This document shows positions 1 through 7,888 of a stretch of 64,000 bases of DNA, one piece after another. Under the pieces are notes generated by a model. It did not search any database. It worked only from the letters and a program-made list of their open reading frames with translations, and was not told the origin of the DNA. The stretch covers positions 661,086 through 725,085 of the forward strand of contig CAWJXV010000004.1 of the NCBI GenBank assembly GCA_963846915.1. The letters run 5' to 3'. The stretch's first letter is position 1. Each line of letters opens with the position of its first letter. The position numbers and the translations under genes are program-made. The DNA is from PALSA-612 sp963846915. GTDB taxonomy: Bacteria > Actinomycetota > Thermoleophilia > Gaiellales > Gaiellaceae.

Positions 1-734
1 TGGGTCTGGTAGGCGGTACGGGTCGAGTTCGTCGCGCTCCCCATCGCCTTCGTCTCGTCGAAGTCCTTCGTGTAGAGCGCGCTCGTGAGGGCCGGCGGCG
101 GCCCGGGCAGGAACTGGGACGGCGTCGTCATCGCCCAGGGCGTCATGTTCGCGAACTCCCGGAAGAGCGGCGGTCCTAGCGTCGGCGGTGTCGGCGCCCA
201 CCTGCCGATGAGCCCTGAGGCGACATACGGCGGCAGGACCGCCGAGATGCCGTCGCCGGCTCGCCAGGCCAGGATCTGATCGGCGACCTGCTTGCCCCAG
301 GCGAGGCCGCGCTGGACGGACTGGTCGTTCGGCCCGCCCCCGATGTCTGCGAGCGAGGCGGCCAGCTGTGTGTCGAAGGTCGCCTTCTGGGCCGGGAACA
401 GGTTTACGAGCGCCTCGTAGGCGGCCTCGACCACGGCAGCCTCCCTGGAGGCCCCGGGCGGCGCAGCGGGTTGTACGTGGATGGGCGCGTACTTGCGCTC
501 GATGCCGTTCAGCGCGTCGAACACCGACGACTGCACGATCGCCCCGATCCGCATCGCCGGAGGCGGTGGTGTCTGGGCGATTTCGAGCGCATTGACCATT
601 GTCCGGTTCCACACGGTCACTTGATCCGGCTTGGCAGCCGCTTTCGCCGCCGCCGGTGTGGCAATTGCGGCGAGCGCCGCGACGGCTGCAAGTGCCGAGA
701 CCGCAGCAAAGGAAAGCGCCAGCTTGCGTTTCAT
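1..734 (-). CDS. Vanadium-dependent haloperoxidase / PAP2-like secreted protein, cut by window edge
   Basis: The gene starts at ATG 734 behind a good ribosome site (GGGGAGGA, 6 bases upstream) and is still open at base 1, so only the first 244 or so codons are present. Residues 1 to about 35 form a classic signal peptide: a KRK start, an Ala/Val-rich core and AAA-type cleavage sites. The following motif, VTVWNRTMVNALE and then a DALNGIE stretch, is typical of the N-terminal helices of vanadium-dependent haloperoxidase-like proteins of the PAP2 superfamily, which are exported and usually annotated from this fold. The catalytic Lys/Arg/His residues lie beyond the edge, so halogenation versus phosphatase activity cannot be judged. 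It diverges from the LuxR gene across about 140 bases. Confidence 0.75.
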   Translation of the reverse strand, partial: MKRKLALSFAAVSALAAVAALAAIATPAAAKAAAKPDQVTVWNRTMVNALEIAQTPPPPAMRIGAIVQSSVFDALNGIERKYAPIHVQPAAPPGASREAAVVEAAYEALVNLFPAQKATFDTQLAASLADIGGGPNDQSVQRGLAWGKQVADQILAWRAGDGISAVLPPYVASGLIGRWAPTPPTLGPPLFREFANMTPWAMTTPSQFLPGPPPALTSALYTKDFDETKAMGSATNSTRTAYQT

Positions 735-876
735 CGATTCCTCCCCGGGTAGCTGATGGCGTAGTGAGGCTTCCACAGGGCCTCCGGGAGCGCATCGATG
801 AAATCCCTACGCCGGCTTTGTTAAGCCTGATCGATGCAGGGGTTACAAGAATATTCGAGCGCCGTAGACTCCTTCG

Positions 877-3668
877 GTGCGGCTGTATGGCCGTGAAACC
901 GAGAGCCGTCGGATCGACTCGCTTCTAGACGCGGCACGGGCTGGGAGGAGCGGCGCATTGCTGCTGCGCGGCCAGCCCGGGACAGGGAAGACCGCGCTTC
1001 TCCGTTCTGCCGTCGCACGCGCCGTCGGGATGACAGTTCTGCAAGCGCGCGGCCTCGAGGTCGAAGCTCAGCTCGCCTTCGCGGGGCTGTCGGACCTGTG
1101 CGGGCCCGGTGATCGACCTCGATCGGGACGATCCCCGGTCCACAAGCGGCTGCCCTCGCCGGTGCACTGGCTGTCGGGCCGGCGGTGGCCGCAGATCGGT
1201 TCGTCGTCAGCGTCGCAACTCTGAGCCTGCTCGCGGCGGCATCCGATGCTCGGCCCGTGCTTGCCGTCGTCGACGACGGCCACTGGATCGACGATGCGTC
1301 GCGCGAGGCTCTTCTCTTCGCGGCGCGGCGCCTCGAGGCCGAGCGCGTGGCGGTGATCATGGCCGGGCTCGACTCGGAGGGCGCGCTCGATTCGTCCGGG
1401 CTCGACGAGCTCGCGGTCTTCGGCCTCGATCGAGCCGCCGCGGCGCAGCTGCTGGAGGAGGACCTCGACCGGCCGATCGCTCCTCGCGTCCTGAACCGGC
1501 TGATGGACGCCACCGCCGGCAATCCGCTCGCGCTGCGGGAGTTCGCCGCCGAGCTCACAGAGGCACAGCTCTGCGGGGCAGAACCGCTCGGAGACCGACT
1601 TCCCCCGGCGGTGAGCATCGAACGGGCCTTCCTGCGACGCGTGGAGCGCCTGCCTGCCGACACGCGCGCCGGCCTGGTCGTGGTCGCCGCCGACTCGGGC
1701 GTCTCCAGCACGATCCTGAACGCCTGTGCGCGGCTTGACCTGTCGCCGATGTGCCTGGATCCGGCCGAGGAGGTCGGCGTGATCCGAACCGACGGAACCA
1801 GGACCTCCTTCACCCACCCACTGCTCCGAGCCGCGGTCTACCACTCGGCGTCGTCCTCGGCTCGAGACCGCGTACACACGGCGCTAGCCGCCGCACTCGC
1901 CGAACAGGTAGACAGGATCGGCACCGGCAAGCTTCCAGGGCCGTCGTCGATGGAGCGTCGAGCCTGGCAGCTCGGGGCCGCGACGCGCGAGCCCGATGAA
2001 TCGGTCGCATCCGCGCTGCAAGCGGCCGCCTCCGAGGCCCGCAGCCGCTCAGGCTACGCACCTGCAGCAGCTGCTCTCGAGCGCGCGGCGCGGCTCACGC
2101 CCCAGGTCGAGCAACGCATCGCTCGACTCGTGGAGTCCGCCCGGGACTGGCATCTGGCGGGCCGGACCGACGCGGCGGCCGGGTTGCTCGACGAGGCGCT
2201 GTCGCTTACCCGCGACCTACCCACCCGTGCGGCGATTCAGCACCTGCGGGGCCGTATCGACATGTCGCGGGGTCGCTTCGCCGGGGCGTCCGCGCTGCTG
2301 GCAGTCGAGGCCGCTGCCATCGCCGAGCAGGATCCGCGGAACGCCGCCTTCATGCTGATGGACGCTGCGGTCGCGGCTTCGACGGCAGGGGCGGTCGGCA
2401 CGTCGGTCGAGCACGCCCGACGGGCCTGGCAGCTTGCCGAGCCGCTCGGCGGTCCCGTGGCCGATGCGGCCAGGGCCGTTCTCGGCGGGGAGCTCGAGAT
2501 GCACGGTGAGCCGCAGAGCGAGGACGAACGCGCGTCGGTCGTCGAGGCCGTGAGCTCTCTGGCGGCGCTGAGGCCTCTGCCTCCGATCGCGGCGATGGCG
2601 CCGGTCGTCCTGACCGTTCTCGAGGAGTACGACCGAGCGAGACTGCTCCTCGATCGCTTCCACGACGACGCTCGAGCCATGGGCGCGCCGACGATCCTGG
2701 TGCCGGTGCTCTGCCTTCGATCCGACGTCGCGTTTCGCACGGGCGACTGGATTCCGGCCTATGCCGACGCCGCCGAGTCGCTCCGCCTCGCGCGCGAGAC
2801 CGGCCAGCTTGCGTTCCACAGCCTCGCGTTTCTCGCTCGCGTCGAGGCGGCTCGTGGGTTGGAGGCAGATTGCCGCGCTCATGCCGAGGAGGCGCTCGAG
2901 CACGCCGAACGCGACGGCGTCGGCGCTGCGACGACGTACGCCCGCTGGGCACTCGGGCTGCTCGCGCTCGGCCTCGGGCGGATGTCGGAGGCGATCGAAC
3001 AGCTCGAGGAGGTTGGCCGACTCGTCGACGTGCACGAGATGCGCCAGCCCCTGGAGGTCCCGTGGGCGCAGGATCTCGTCGAGGCGTACGCCCGAAGCGG
3101 CCGCAATGCCGACGCGGGCCGGGTGCTCGCGCGTCTGCAGGACGCGGCTGAGAACACGCGGCTGAGCTCGGCCCTGGCGGCGGCGAGCCGATGTCGCGGC
3201 TTGCTCGCGGGCGAGGGCGGTTTCGCGCACGAGTTCGAGCAAGCACTCGCATTTCACGAGCGAACGCCGACGCCTTTCGAGCGCGCCCGGACGGAATTGT
3301 GCTTCGGTGAAATGATGAGGCGTAGCAGACGCAGATCAGATTCGCGGACGCATTTGCGTGCAGCGCTCGACACGTTCGAGCGTCTCGACGCAGGACCATG
3401 GGCATCGCGCGCGCGGGCAGAGCTCGCTGCGACCGGCGATGTCGCCAGCCCACGTGAGGGAGACCGGCTGCGCATGCTGACGCCGCAGGAGCTCCAGCTG
3501 GCGATGATCGTTGGCCGCGGAGCAACGAACAAGGAAGCGGCAGCGGCGCTCTTCATCAGCCCGAAGACCGTCGAGGCACACCTGCATCGGATCTACGTGA
3601 AGCTCGGAATCCGCTCCCGCACCGAACTTGCCGGTTCGCTCGCTCGCGGGCACATGCTCGGCGACTAG
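877..3668 (+). CDS. LuxR-family regulator with N-terminal AAA ATPase domain (two frameshifts)
   Basis: This is a large ATP-dependent regulator of the MalT/LAL kind. It starts at GTG 877. A Walker A motif (GQPGTGKT, residues 32-39) is followed by a Walker B-like VVDDGHW. A long TPR-like helical middle follows, and the last 65 residues are a LuxR helix-turn-helix (LTPQEL, then NKEAAAALFISPKTVEAHLHRIY). The reading frame breaks twice in a short stretch. An extra C in 1105-1107 and an extra G at 1121 separate the Walker A part from the remaining 827 residues; removing them restores the continuous PAVAADRF reading. I read these as sequence errors or a very recent mutation. The stop overlaps the convergent DUF309 stop. 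The ligand is unknown. Confidence 0.85.
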
Positions 3669-4003
3669 ATACGAAGCTCGGGCAGCGCCAGCGAGCCCGC
3701 TGCGACGAGCTCGGCTGCCGCCTCGACCTGTGCCAGGACGCCGGCGACATCGACGCCGCGATGCTCCGGAGAGTACGGCGCCAGGCGCCGGCGGGCCTTC
3801 CCGAGCTGGCTCGCGCACGCGACGGTCTTCCCGCGCCCTGCCTGGTACCACGCCACCGTGACGTGGACGAGACCCTGGAAGAAGTCGCGCTCGCTCGGCC
3901 TGGGAGCCGCGCGCCAGGCGAGCTCGAGCTCCTCGTGCGCCTCGAAGAACGCGCCGCGACGCATCAGCGCAAGCCCTCGTGACAATTCCGCGTCGCCGGT
4001 CAC
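3665..4003 (-). CDS. DUF309 family protein
   Basis: This is a 112-residue protein starting at GTG 4003; longer in-frame starts exist but lack homology-like sequence. It carries the DUF309 signature F-x3-H-E-x2-E-x2-W (FFEAHEELELAW) and, further on, FFQGLVHVTVAWYQ, which form the two-helix core of this small all-alpha family. Biochemical function in the family is unknown. The gene is convergent with the LuxR regulator, sharing three bases of stop codon, and divergent from the receiver-like gene at 4044. No catalytic residues can be assigned with confidence, although the conserved His/Glu pairs suggest metal binding. Confidence 0.75.
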   Translation of the reverse strand: MTGDAELSRGLALMRRGAFFEAHEELELAWRAAPRPSERDFFQGLVHVTVAWYQAGRGKTVACASQLGKARRRLAPYSPEHRGVDVAGVLAQVEAAAELVAAGSLALPELRI

Positions 4004-4043
4004 GGACCGGATTTTGCAGTGATTTCGTGGTACATTCCCGCCC

Positions 4044-4358
4044 GTGGCGACGATCCTGCTGGCGGGGGTCGACCTTTTCTTCCGTGGCAAGCTCGAGGCG
4101 CTCCTGCCCGGGCACCACTTCGTCACCACCGACACCGTCGAAGAGCCCGAATTGGTGATCGCGGACATCTCCCGCATCGATCCCGACGAGGTCGCGGATG
4201 CGTATCCGGAGATCCCGATCGTGGGCTTCACGAACCACACCGACACGGGCGGATTACGCGCCGCACACGCCGCCGGCTTCGATCAGGTGGTGGCCAAATC
4301 CGCGCTCGTAGAGCGGGCTCCGGTAGTGATCGGGGAGCTTCTTGCGTCGGTAGAGTAA
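4044..4358 (+). CDS. Stand-alone receiver-like (CheY-fold) protein
   Basis: This 104-residue protein starts at GTG 4044. The pattern is response-regulator-like: a first strand ATILLAG, an acidic strand end LVIADIS where the phospho-acceptor Asp would sit, a fourth strand IPIVGFTNHTD, and a Lys near the end (VVAKS) in the position of the conserved receiver Lys. The sequence is divergent and shorter than a normal receiver (about 120 residues), and the N-terminal acidic pair is not clear, so phosphorylation is uncertain. Its stop lies only 5 bases before the ferredoxin start, suggesting co-transcription and perhaps a redox or regulatory link. It could equally be a degenerate, non-phosphorylated member. 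Confidence 0.55.
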   Translation: MATILLAGVDLFFRGKLEALLPGHHFVTTDTVEEPELVIADISRIDPDEVADAYPEIPIVGFTNHTDTGGLRAAHAAGFDQVVAKSALVERAPVVIGELLASVE

Positions 4359-4363
4359 GGCTC

Positions 4364-4666
4364 GTGACCTACATCATCGCCGAGCCCTGCATCGACATCA
4401 AAGACCGGTCCTGCGTCGACGTCTGCCCGGTCGACTGCATCCACGAGTTCGAGCGCCTGCTCATCATCGACCCCGAGGAGTGCATCGACTGCGGCGCCTG
4501 CGAGCCGGAGTGCCCCGTCGAGGCGATCTTCCCCGAGGACGCGCTGCCCGAGAAGTGGGAGCCGTTCGTGAAGATCAACTACGCCTATCCCGAAGCAGAC
4601 ACGATCAACCGGCTGACGAACGAGTACGCGACCGAGCACAACGTTCAGAACGAGCCGATCGCCTAG
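4364..4666 (+). CDS. fdxA: 7Fe/8Fe-type ferredoxin
   Basis: This 100-residue protein starts at GTG 4364. It is a small cytoplasmic electron carrier with two cluster-binding motifs. The first is Cys9-x7-Cys17-x3-Cys21-x3-Cys25 with Pro after Cys21, the spacing of the 3Fe-4S-containing (seven-iron) ferredoxins of actinobacteria. The second is CxxCxxCxxxCP (Cys40, 43, 46, 50), a standard 4Fe-4S site. The C-terminal extension, which contains EKWEPFVKIN, is also typical of FdxA. Likely partners are cytochrome P450s or oxidoreductases elsewhere in the genome. The gene sits 5 bases downstream of the receiver-like gene and overlaps the stop of the convergent small gene at 4663. Confidence 0.9.
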   Translation: MTYIIAEPCIDIKDRSCVDVCPVDCIHEFERLLIIDPEECIDCGACEPECPVEAIFPEDALPEKWEPFVKINYAYPEADTINRLTNEYATEHNVQNEPIA

Positions 4667-4845
4667 CGCACGGGCTGCAGGTAGGCGCAGCGGCGGCCGT
4701 CGCCGGGGAGCGGCGAGCCGGCGACCTTCGTCACGACGAAGCGCCCGTCCTGCTCTTCGATCTCGGAGCCCACGGCCGGCGGCTCGCCGTCCCGCTCGTG
4801 GAGCGAGTAGCCGTTCGGCGTCCAGACGAAGAGCACGTGCGTCAC
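4663..4845 (-). CDS. Small 60-residue hypothetical protein (domain shared with the 46,917 gene)
   Basis: This protein of about 60 residues starts at GTG 4845. I do not know its function. It is very similar in layout to the last 55 residues of the MshEN/coiled-coil protein at 46,917-48,140. Both read H-x-LFV, then GY-x-L, a Gly/Pro-rich turn, an acidic stretch, V-V-x-K, SPLP and C-A-(Y/F)-L. This marks it as a free-standing copy of a small beta-rich domain that recurs in the genome. It sits between the convergent ferredoxin and the radical SAM gene and is probably co-transcribed with the latter, 22 bases downstream of its start region. Confidence 0.6.
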   Translation of the reverse strand: MTHVLFVWTPNGYSLHERDGEPPAVGSEIEEQDGRFVVTKVAGSPLPGDGRRCAYLQPVR

Positions 4846-4867
4846 GGCGGGATCGTAGCCGCGCCGG

Positions 4868-5773
4868 TCAGCCGATCGACAGCGTGAGCTGCTCGGGCTC
4901 GGGGGCAGGGCGCAGGGGTTCCGGTCGTCCGGCACGCGCTGGGCCGCCTTCGGCTCGCAGCCTGGAGACGAGCGCCTGCACGGGCGTCGTCTCGGAGGCG
5001 GGAAGATACGCGCGTCGCCCGTAGAGCCGCTCGTAGTCGTCCAGGTGCTCGGGCCAGTCCCGCGCGAGCTCGTCCAGGAAATGCTCTTTCGTCCCGGGCC
5101 GTAGGTGCAGCACGCCGGCCCAGACATGAAGGGCACCGGCCTCGCGCGCGGCCTCGACGACCGCGCGGAGCTGCTCCGGGTGGTCGGAGATCCCCGGTAG
5201 CACCGGCGCGACCATCACCCCCGCGTCGATGCCGGCGTCGACGAGCGTCCGCAGTGCCCGGAAGCGCTGCCGCGGCGGCGGCGTCCCCGGCTCGCTCTTG
5301 CGCCAGACCTCCTCGTCCAGGGTGGGAATCGAGAAGCTCACGGAGACCTTCGCGCGCACCGCCGCCTCGGCGAGCACGTCGATGTCGCGGACGATCATCG
5401 GGCTGCGCGTGATCACGTGGAACGGGTTCCGGGCGTCGCGTAGCACCTCGATGCATGCGCGGGTCAGGCGATAGCGGCCCTCCGCCGGCTGGTACGGGTC
5501 GGTCGCGGCGCCAATCGAGACGGTCTCCCGCTCCCGGCTGCGGCGGGCGAGCTCGGCGCGCAGGACGGCGGCGACGTTGATCTTGACCCGGATCGAGCGG
5601 CCGTAGCGGTCGCCCGACGGCCGGTCTGCCCGCAGCTCGAACGCGCGGACGTAGCAGAAGGTGCAGCGATGGGCGCAGCCCATGTAGGGGTTGAGCGACC
5701 AGGCGAAGGGCATGCCCTTGACCCGGTTCAACGCGACCTTGCACGGCTCTTCGCGGTACTCGACCTCCGCCAT
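4868..5773 (-). CDS. Radical SAM protein, SplB/Rv2578c-like
   Basis: This 301-residue protein starts at ATG 5773 (MAEVEY); an upstream start at 5809 is possible but would run through the LexA-type box. The 4Fe-4S motif is Cys33-x3-Cys37-x2-Cys40 (CAHRCTFC), in the context NPYMGCAHRC that is shared by spore-photoproduct-lyase-like and Rv2578c-like radical SAM proteins. SAM-binding and barrel strands follow (GAATDPYQP, VITRSP, VMVAPVLPG). Family members are thought to act in nucleic-acid repair or modification, but no substrate is established for this branch. A perfect SOS-type palindrome lies 14 bases before the start, which supports a DNA-damage role. Confidence 0.85.
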   Translation of the reverse strand: MAEVEYREEPCKVALNRVKGMPFAWSLNPYMGCAHRCTFCYVRAFELRADRPSGDRYGRSIRVKINVAAVLRAELARRSRERETVSIGAATDPYQPAEGRYRLTRACIEVLRDARNPFHVITRSPMIVRDIDVLAEAAVRAKVSVSFSIPTLDEEVWRKSEPGTPPPRQRFRALRTLVDAGIDAGVMVAPVLPGISDHPEQLRAVVEAAREAGALHVWAGVLHLRPGTKEHFLDELARDWPEHLDDYERLYGRRAYLPASETTPVQALVSRLRAEGGPARAGRPEPLRPAPEPEQLTLSIG

Positions 5774-5786
5774 GTCCAAACGATAC

Positions 5787-5800
5787 CGAACATATGTTCG
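5787..5800. promoter_or_regulatory. LexA (SOS) box, perfect 14-base palindrome
   Basis: The site reads CGAACATATGTTCG, a perfect inverted repeat matching the Gram-positive/actinobacterial LexA consensus CGAAC-N4-GTTCG at every fixed position. It lies 14-27 bases upstream of the radical SAM start at 5773, where a repressor would cover the promoter. It is also about 100 bases upstream of the CorC-like gene on the other strand. The match is seen directly; control by LexA is inferred. Confidence 0.8.
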
Positions 5801-5897
5801 TCTCGGCAAGCCGGACAGGGCCGACAGGTTCGACCCCTATACTCCTGGGGCTGGTGGCCGACGATCTGCCTCGAACCGGCGCCCTGCGAGACAGGGC

Positions 5898-7229
5898 ATG
5901 AACCTCGCACTCCTTCTCGTCGCCGTCGCGGCGTTGATCCTCCTGAACGCGTTCTTCGTCGCCGCGGAGTACGGCCTCGTCACGGCTCGCCGGACGAGGC
6001 TGCAGGAGCTCGCCGACGAGGGGAACCGAAGGGCGAAGCTCGTCCTGCGGATCACGAGCGACCCGCCGCGCTTCATCGCGGCGATGCAGCTCGGCGTCAC
6101 GGCCGCGAGCCTGGGTATCGGTGCCCTTGGCGAGCCCGTGCTCAAACAGATCCTCGATCCCGTGATGGCCACGGTCGTGGCCGTCATCCTCGCTTTCCTG
6201 ATCATCACCTTCTTCCACGTGGTGGTCGGCGAGCTGATGCCGAAGGGGCTCGCGCTCGCCTATTCCGAGCGGGTGGCTCTGGCGGTCGCAGCCCCGGTCC
6301 GTGCGTTCTTCATCGTGCTCAAGCCGCTGATCTGGGTGCTGCAGAGCGCGAGCGAGTTCGGGCTCAACCTGCTGGGCCTGAAGGCGCCGTCGGGAGAGGT
6401 CGGCGTGCTCTCGGAGGCAGAGCTGAAGATGCTCCTCTCTCGCTCGACCGAGGAGGGCGAGATCGAGCACGAGGAGCGCGAGATGCTCTACAACGTCTTC
6501 GACTTCGCCGACAAGGAGGTCTCGGACGTGATGGTGCCGCGGCCGGAGGTGGTGGCACTCGCCGTCGACATGCCCCCCAAGGAGTGCCTGAAGGTCGCCG
6601 TGGCGTCCCCCTTTACCCGCTATCCCGTCTACCGCGGGTCGCTGGACGACATCGTCGGCGTCCTCCACGTCCGTGACCTGTTCCGGGCAGCCGAGGAGTC
6701 GGGCGGCATCGACAACGTCGTGATCGAGCCGCTGCTCCGCACGACGCACGTCGTCCCGGAGACGAAGGACCTCGCCGCCTTGCTGCGCGAGTTCCGCCGC
6801 ACCAAGGAGCACATGGCGGTGGTCGTCGACGAGTACGGGGCGATGGAGGGGATCGTGACCCTCGAGGACCTGCTGGAGGAGATCGTTGGCGAGATCGAGG
6901 ACGAGTTCGACCTCCCGGACGAGTCCGTCGAGAAGGTCGACGAGCACCGGATCCGCATCCACGGCACGTTCACGATCGACGACTTCAACGAGGAGTTCCA
7001 CGTGTCGCTGCCGGAGGAGGACTACAACAGCGTCGGCGGCTTCGTGTTCGGCGAGCTCGGGCACGCGCCGCACGAGGGCGACTCGATCGAGCACGACGGC
7101 GTCCGCTTCACGGTCCTCGAGATGGACGGCAACCGCATCGAGCGGCTGGAGGTGGAGTTCAAGCCGGCGGCGAAACCGCAACCACCGGGTGCCCCGCATC
7201 TGGAGGCAAGCGAGCCGCCTGCAGCTTAA
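5898..7229 (+). CDS. CorC/HlyC-type membrane protein (DUF21, CBS pair, transporter-associated domain)
   Basis: This 443-residue protein starts at ATG 5898. Residues 1 to about 135 form a DUF21/CNNM-like membrane domain with several hydrophobic segments (LLLVAVAALILLNAFFVAAE at the N-terminus and a second near VVAVILAFLIITFF). Two CBS motifs follow at about 195-320 (the DVMVPRPEVVAL region and the second repeat with VVVDEYGAMEGIVTLEDLLEEIVGEI). The C-terminus is the CorC_HlyC FAD-like domain with the NSVGGFVFGELGHAP signature. The family is linked to magnesium/cobalt efflux and was historically called hemolysin. It converges with the HAD gene, overlapping its stop by four bases. The N-terminus is normal and the length typical. 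Confidence 0.92.
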   Translation: MNLALLLVAVAALILLNAFFVAAEYGLVTARRTRLQELADEGNRRAKLVLRITSDPPRFIAAMQLGVTAASLGIGALGEPVLKQILDPVMATVVAVILAFLIITFFHVVVGELMPKGLALAYSERVALAVAAPVRAFFIVLKPLIWVLQSASEFGLNLLGLKAPSGEVGVLSEAELKMLLSRSTEEGEIEHEEREMLYNVFDFADKEVSDVMVPRPEVVALAVDMPPKECLKVAVASPFTRYPVYRGSLDDIVGVLHVRDLFRAAEESGGIDNVVIEPLLRTTHVVPETKDLAALLREFRRTKEHMAVVVDEYGAMEGIVTLEDLLEEIVGEIEDEFDLPDESVEKVDEHRIRIHGTFTIDDFNEEFHVSLPEEDYNSVGGFVFGELGHAPHEGDSIEHDGVRFTVLEMDGNRIERLEVEFKPAAKPQPPGAPHLEASEPPAA

Positions 7230-7888
7230 GGTCGGGCGAGTCCGTTCGCCAGGCGGGCCGCGAGCGTCTCCCACACCATCCGGTCTGCCAGCGAGGAAGC
7301 GACGAGGTCCGCGTCCAGCGTGACGTCGGAGACGGACGGCACGCCGATCACGTACAGGCCCGCCGCCCGAGCTGCGGCGACTCCGGGCGGCGAGTCCTCG
7401 AGCGCCGTCGACCGCCCGGGAAGGACGCCCAGCAGCCGGCATGCTTCAAGATAGAGGTCCGGTGCCGGCTTCGGCTCGGCGACGTCGTCGACCCCGAGTG
7501 TCACGCCGAACGCGTTCTCCAGACCGGTCCGGCGGAGCCCTGCGAGCAGATGGCGGCGAGGAGCGTTGGAGGCGACCGCGAGGGATGTGAGGTCCCTCAA
7601 CCGCCGCACGAGCTCGACCGCGCCGGGGCGTGGGACTGCTCCGGCGGCGATCTCCTTGAACGCGAGCTCATACAGCTCGCCGCTGAGCTCGTCGCCTTCA
7701 CCAGGCGCGTCGAGCAGCCGTTCGAGAATGCGCGCGGCCGTGACGGGCGCCGTGCCGACGAGCTGGCGCTTCTCGGCGAGTCCGAACGTGCGCCCGCGGC
7801 GCCGGAACAGCTCGGTCTGTGCTCGCGTCCAGCACGGCTCGGTGTCGAGCAAGAGCCCGTCGTTGTCGAACACGACACCCGCCGTCAC
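7226..7888 (-). CDS. HAD-superfamily phosphatase (beta-phosphoglucomutase-like)
   Basis: This 220-residue protein starts at GTG 7888; the start overlaps the araB stop by four bases (GTGA), so it is the last gene of the coupled arabinose operon. All four HAD motifs are visible. Motif I is VVFDNDG with nucleophile Asp8 and acid/base Asp10, motif II is VASNAPR, motif III is the Lys in AEPKPAPD, and motif IV is LEDSPPGVAAA. The cap is of the helical (C1) type seen in phosphoglycolate phosphatases and beta-phosphoglucomutases. A role in clearing sugar-phosphate by-products of pentose breakdown is inferred from its place in the operon. Confidence 0.88.
   Translation of the reverse strand: MTAGVVFDNDGLLLDTEPCWTRAQTELFRRRGRTFGLAEKRQLVGTAPVTAARILERLLDAPGEGDELSGELYELAFKEIAAGAVPRPGAVELVRRLRDLTSLAVASNAPRRHLLAGLRRTGLENAFGVTLGVDDVAEPKPAPDLYLEACRLLGVLPGRSTALEDSPPGVAAARAAGLYVIGVPSVSDVTLDADLVASSLADRMVWETLAARLANGLARP

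Noticed and set aside
1105..1121. Programmed frameshift in the LuxR gene
   Set aside because: Two separate extra bases 15 bases apart are needed and no slippery sequence or downstream structure is evident; the same +1 error occurs in many unrelated genes here.
4842..7442. 866-codon open frame on the minus strand
   Set aside because: It lies across the radical SAM and CorC genes in other frames; its sequence is a high-GC shadow (runs of RR, HH, DD) with no domain pattern.
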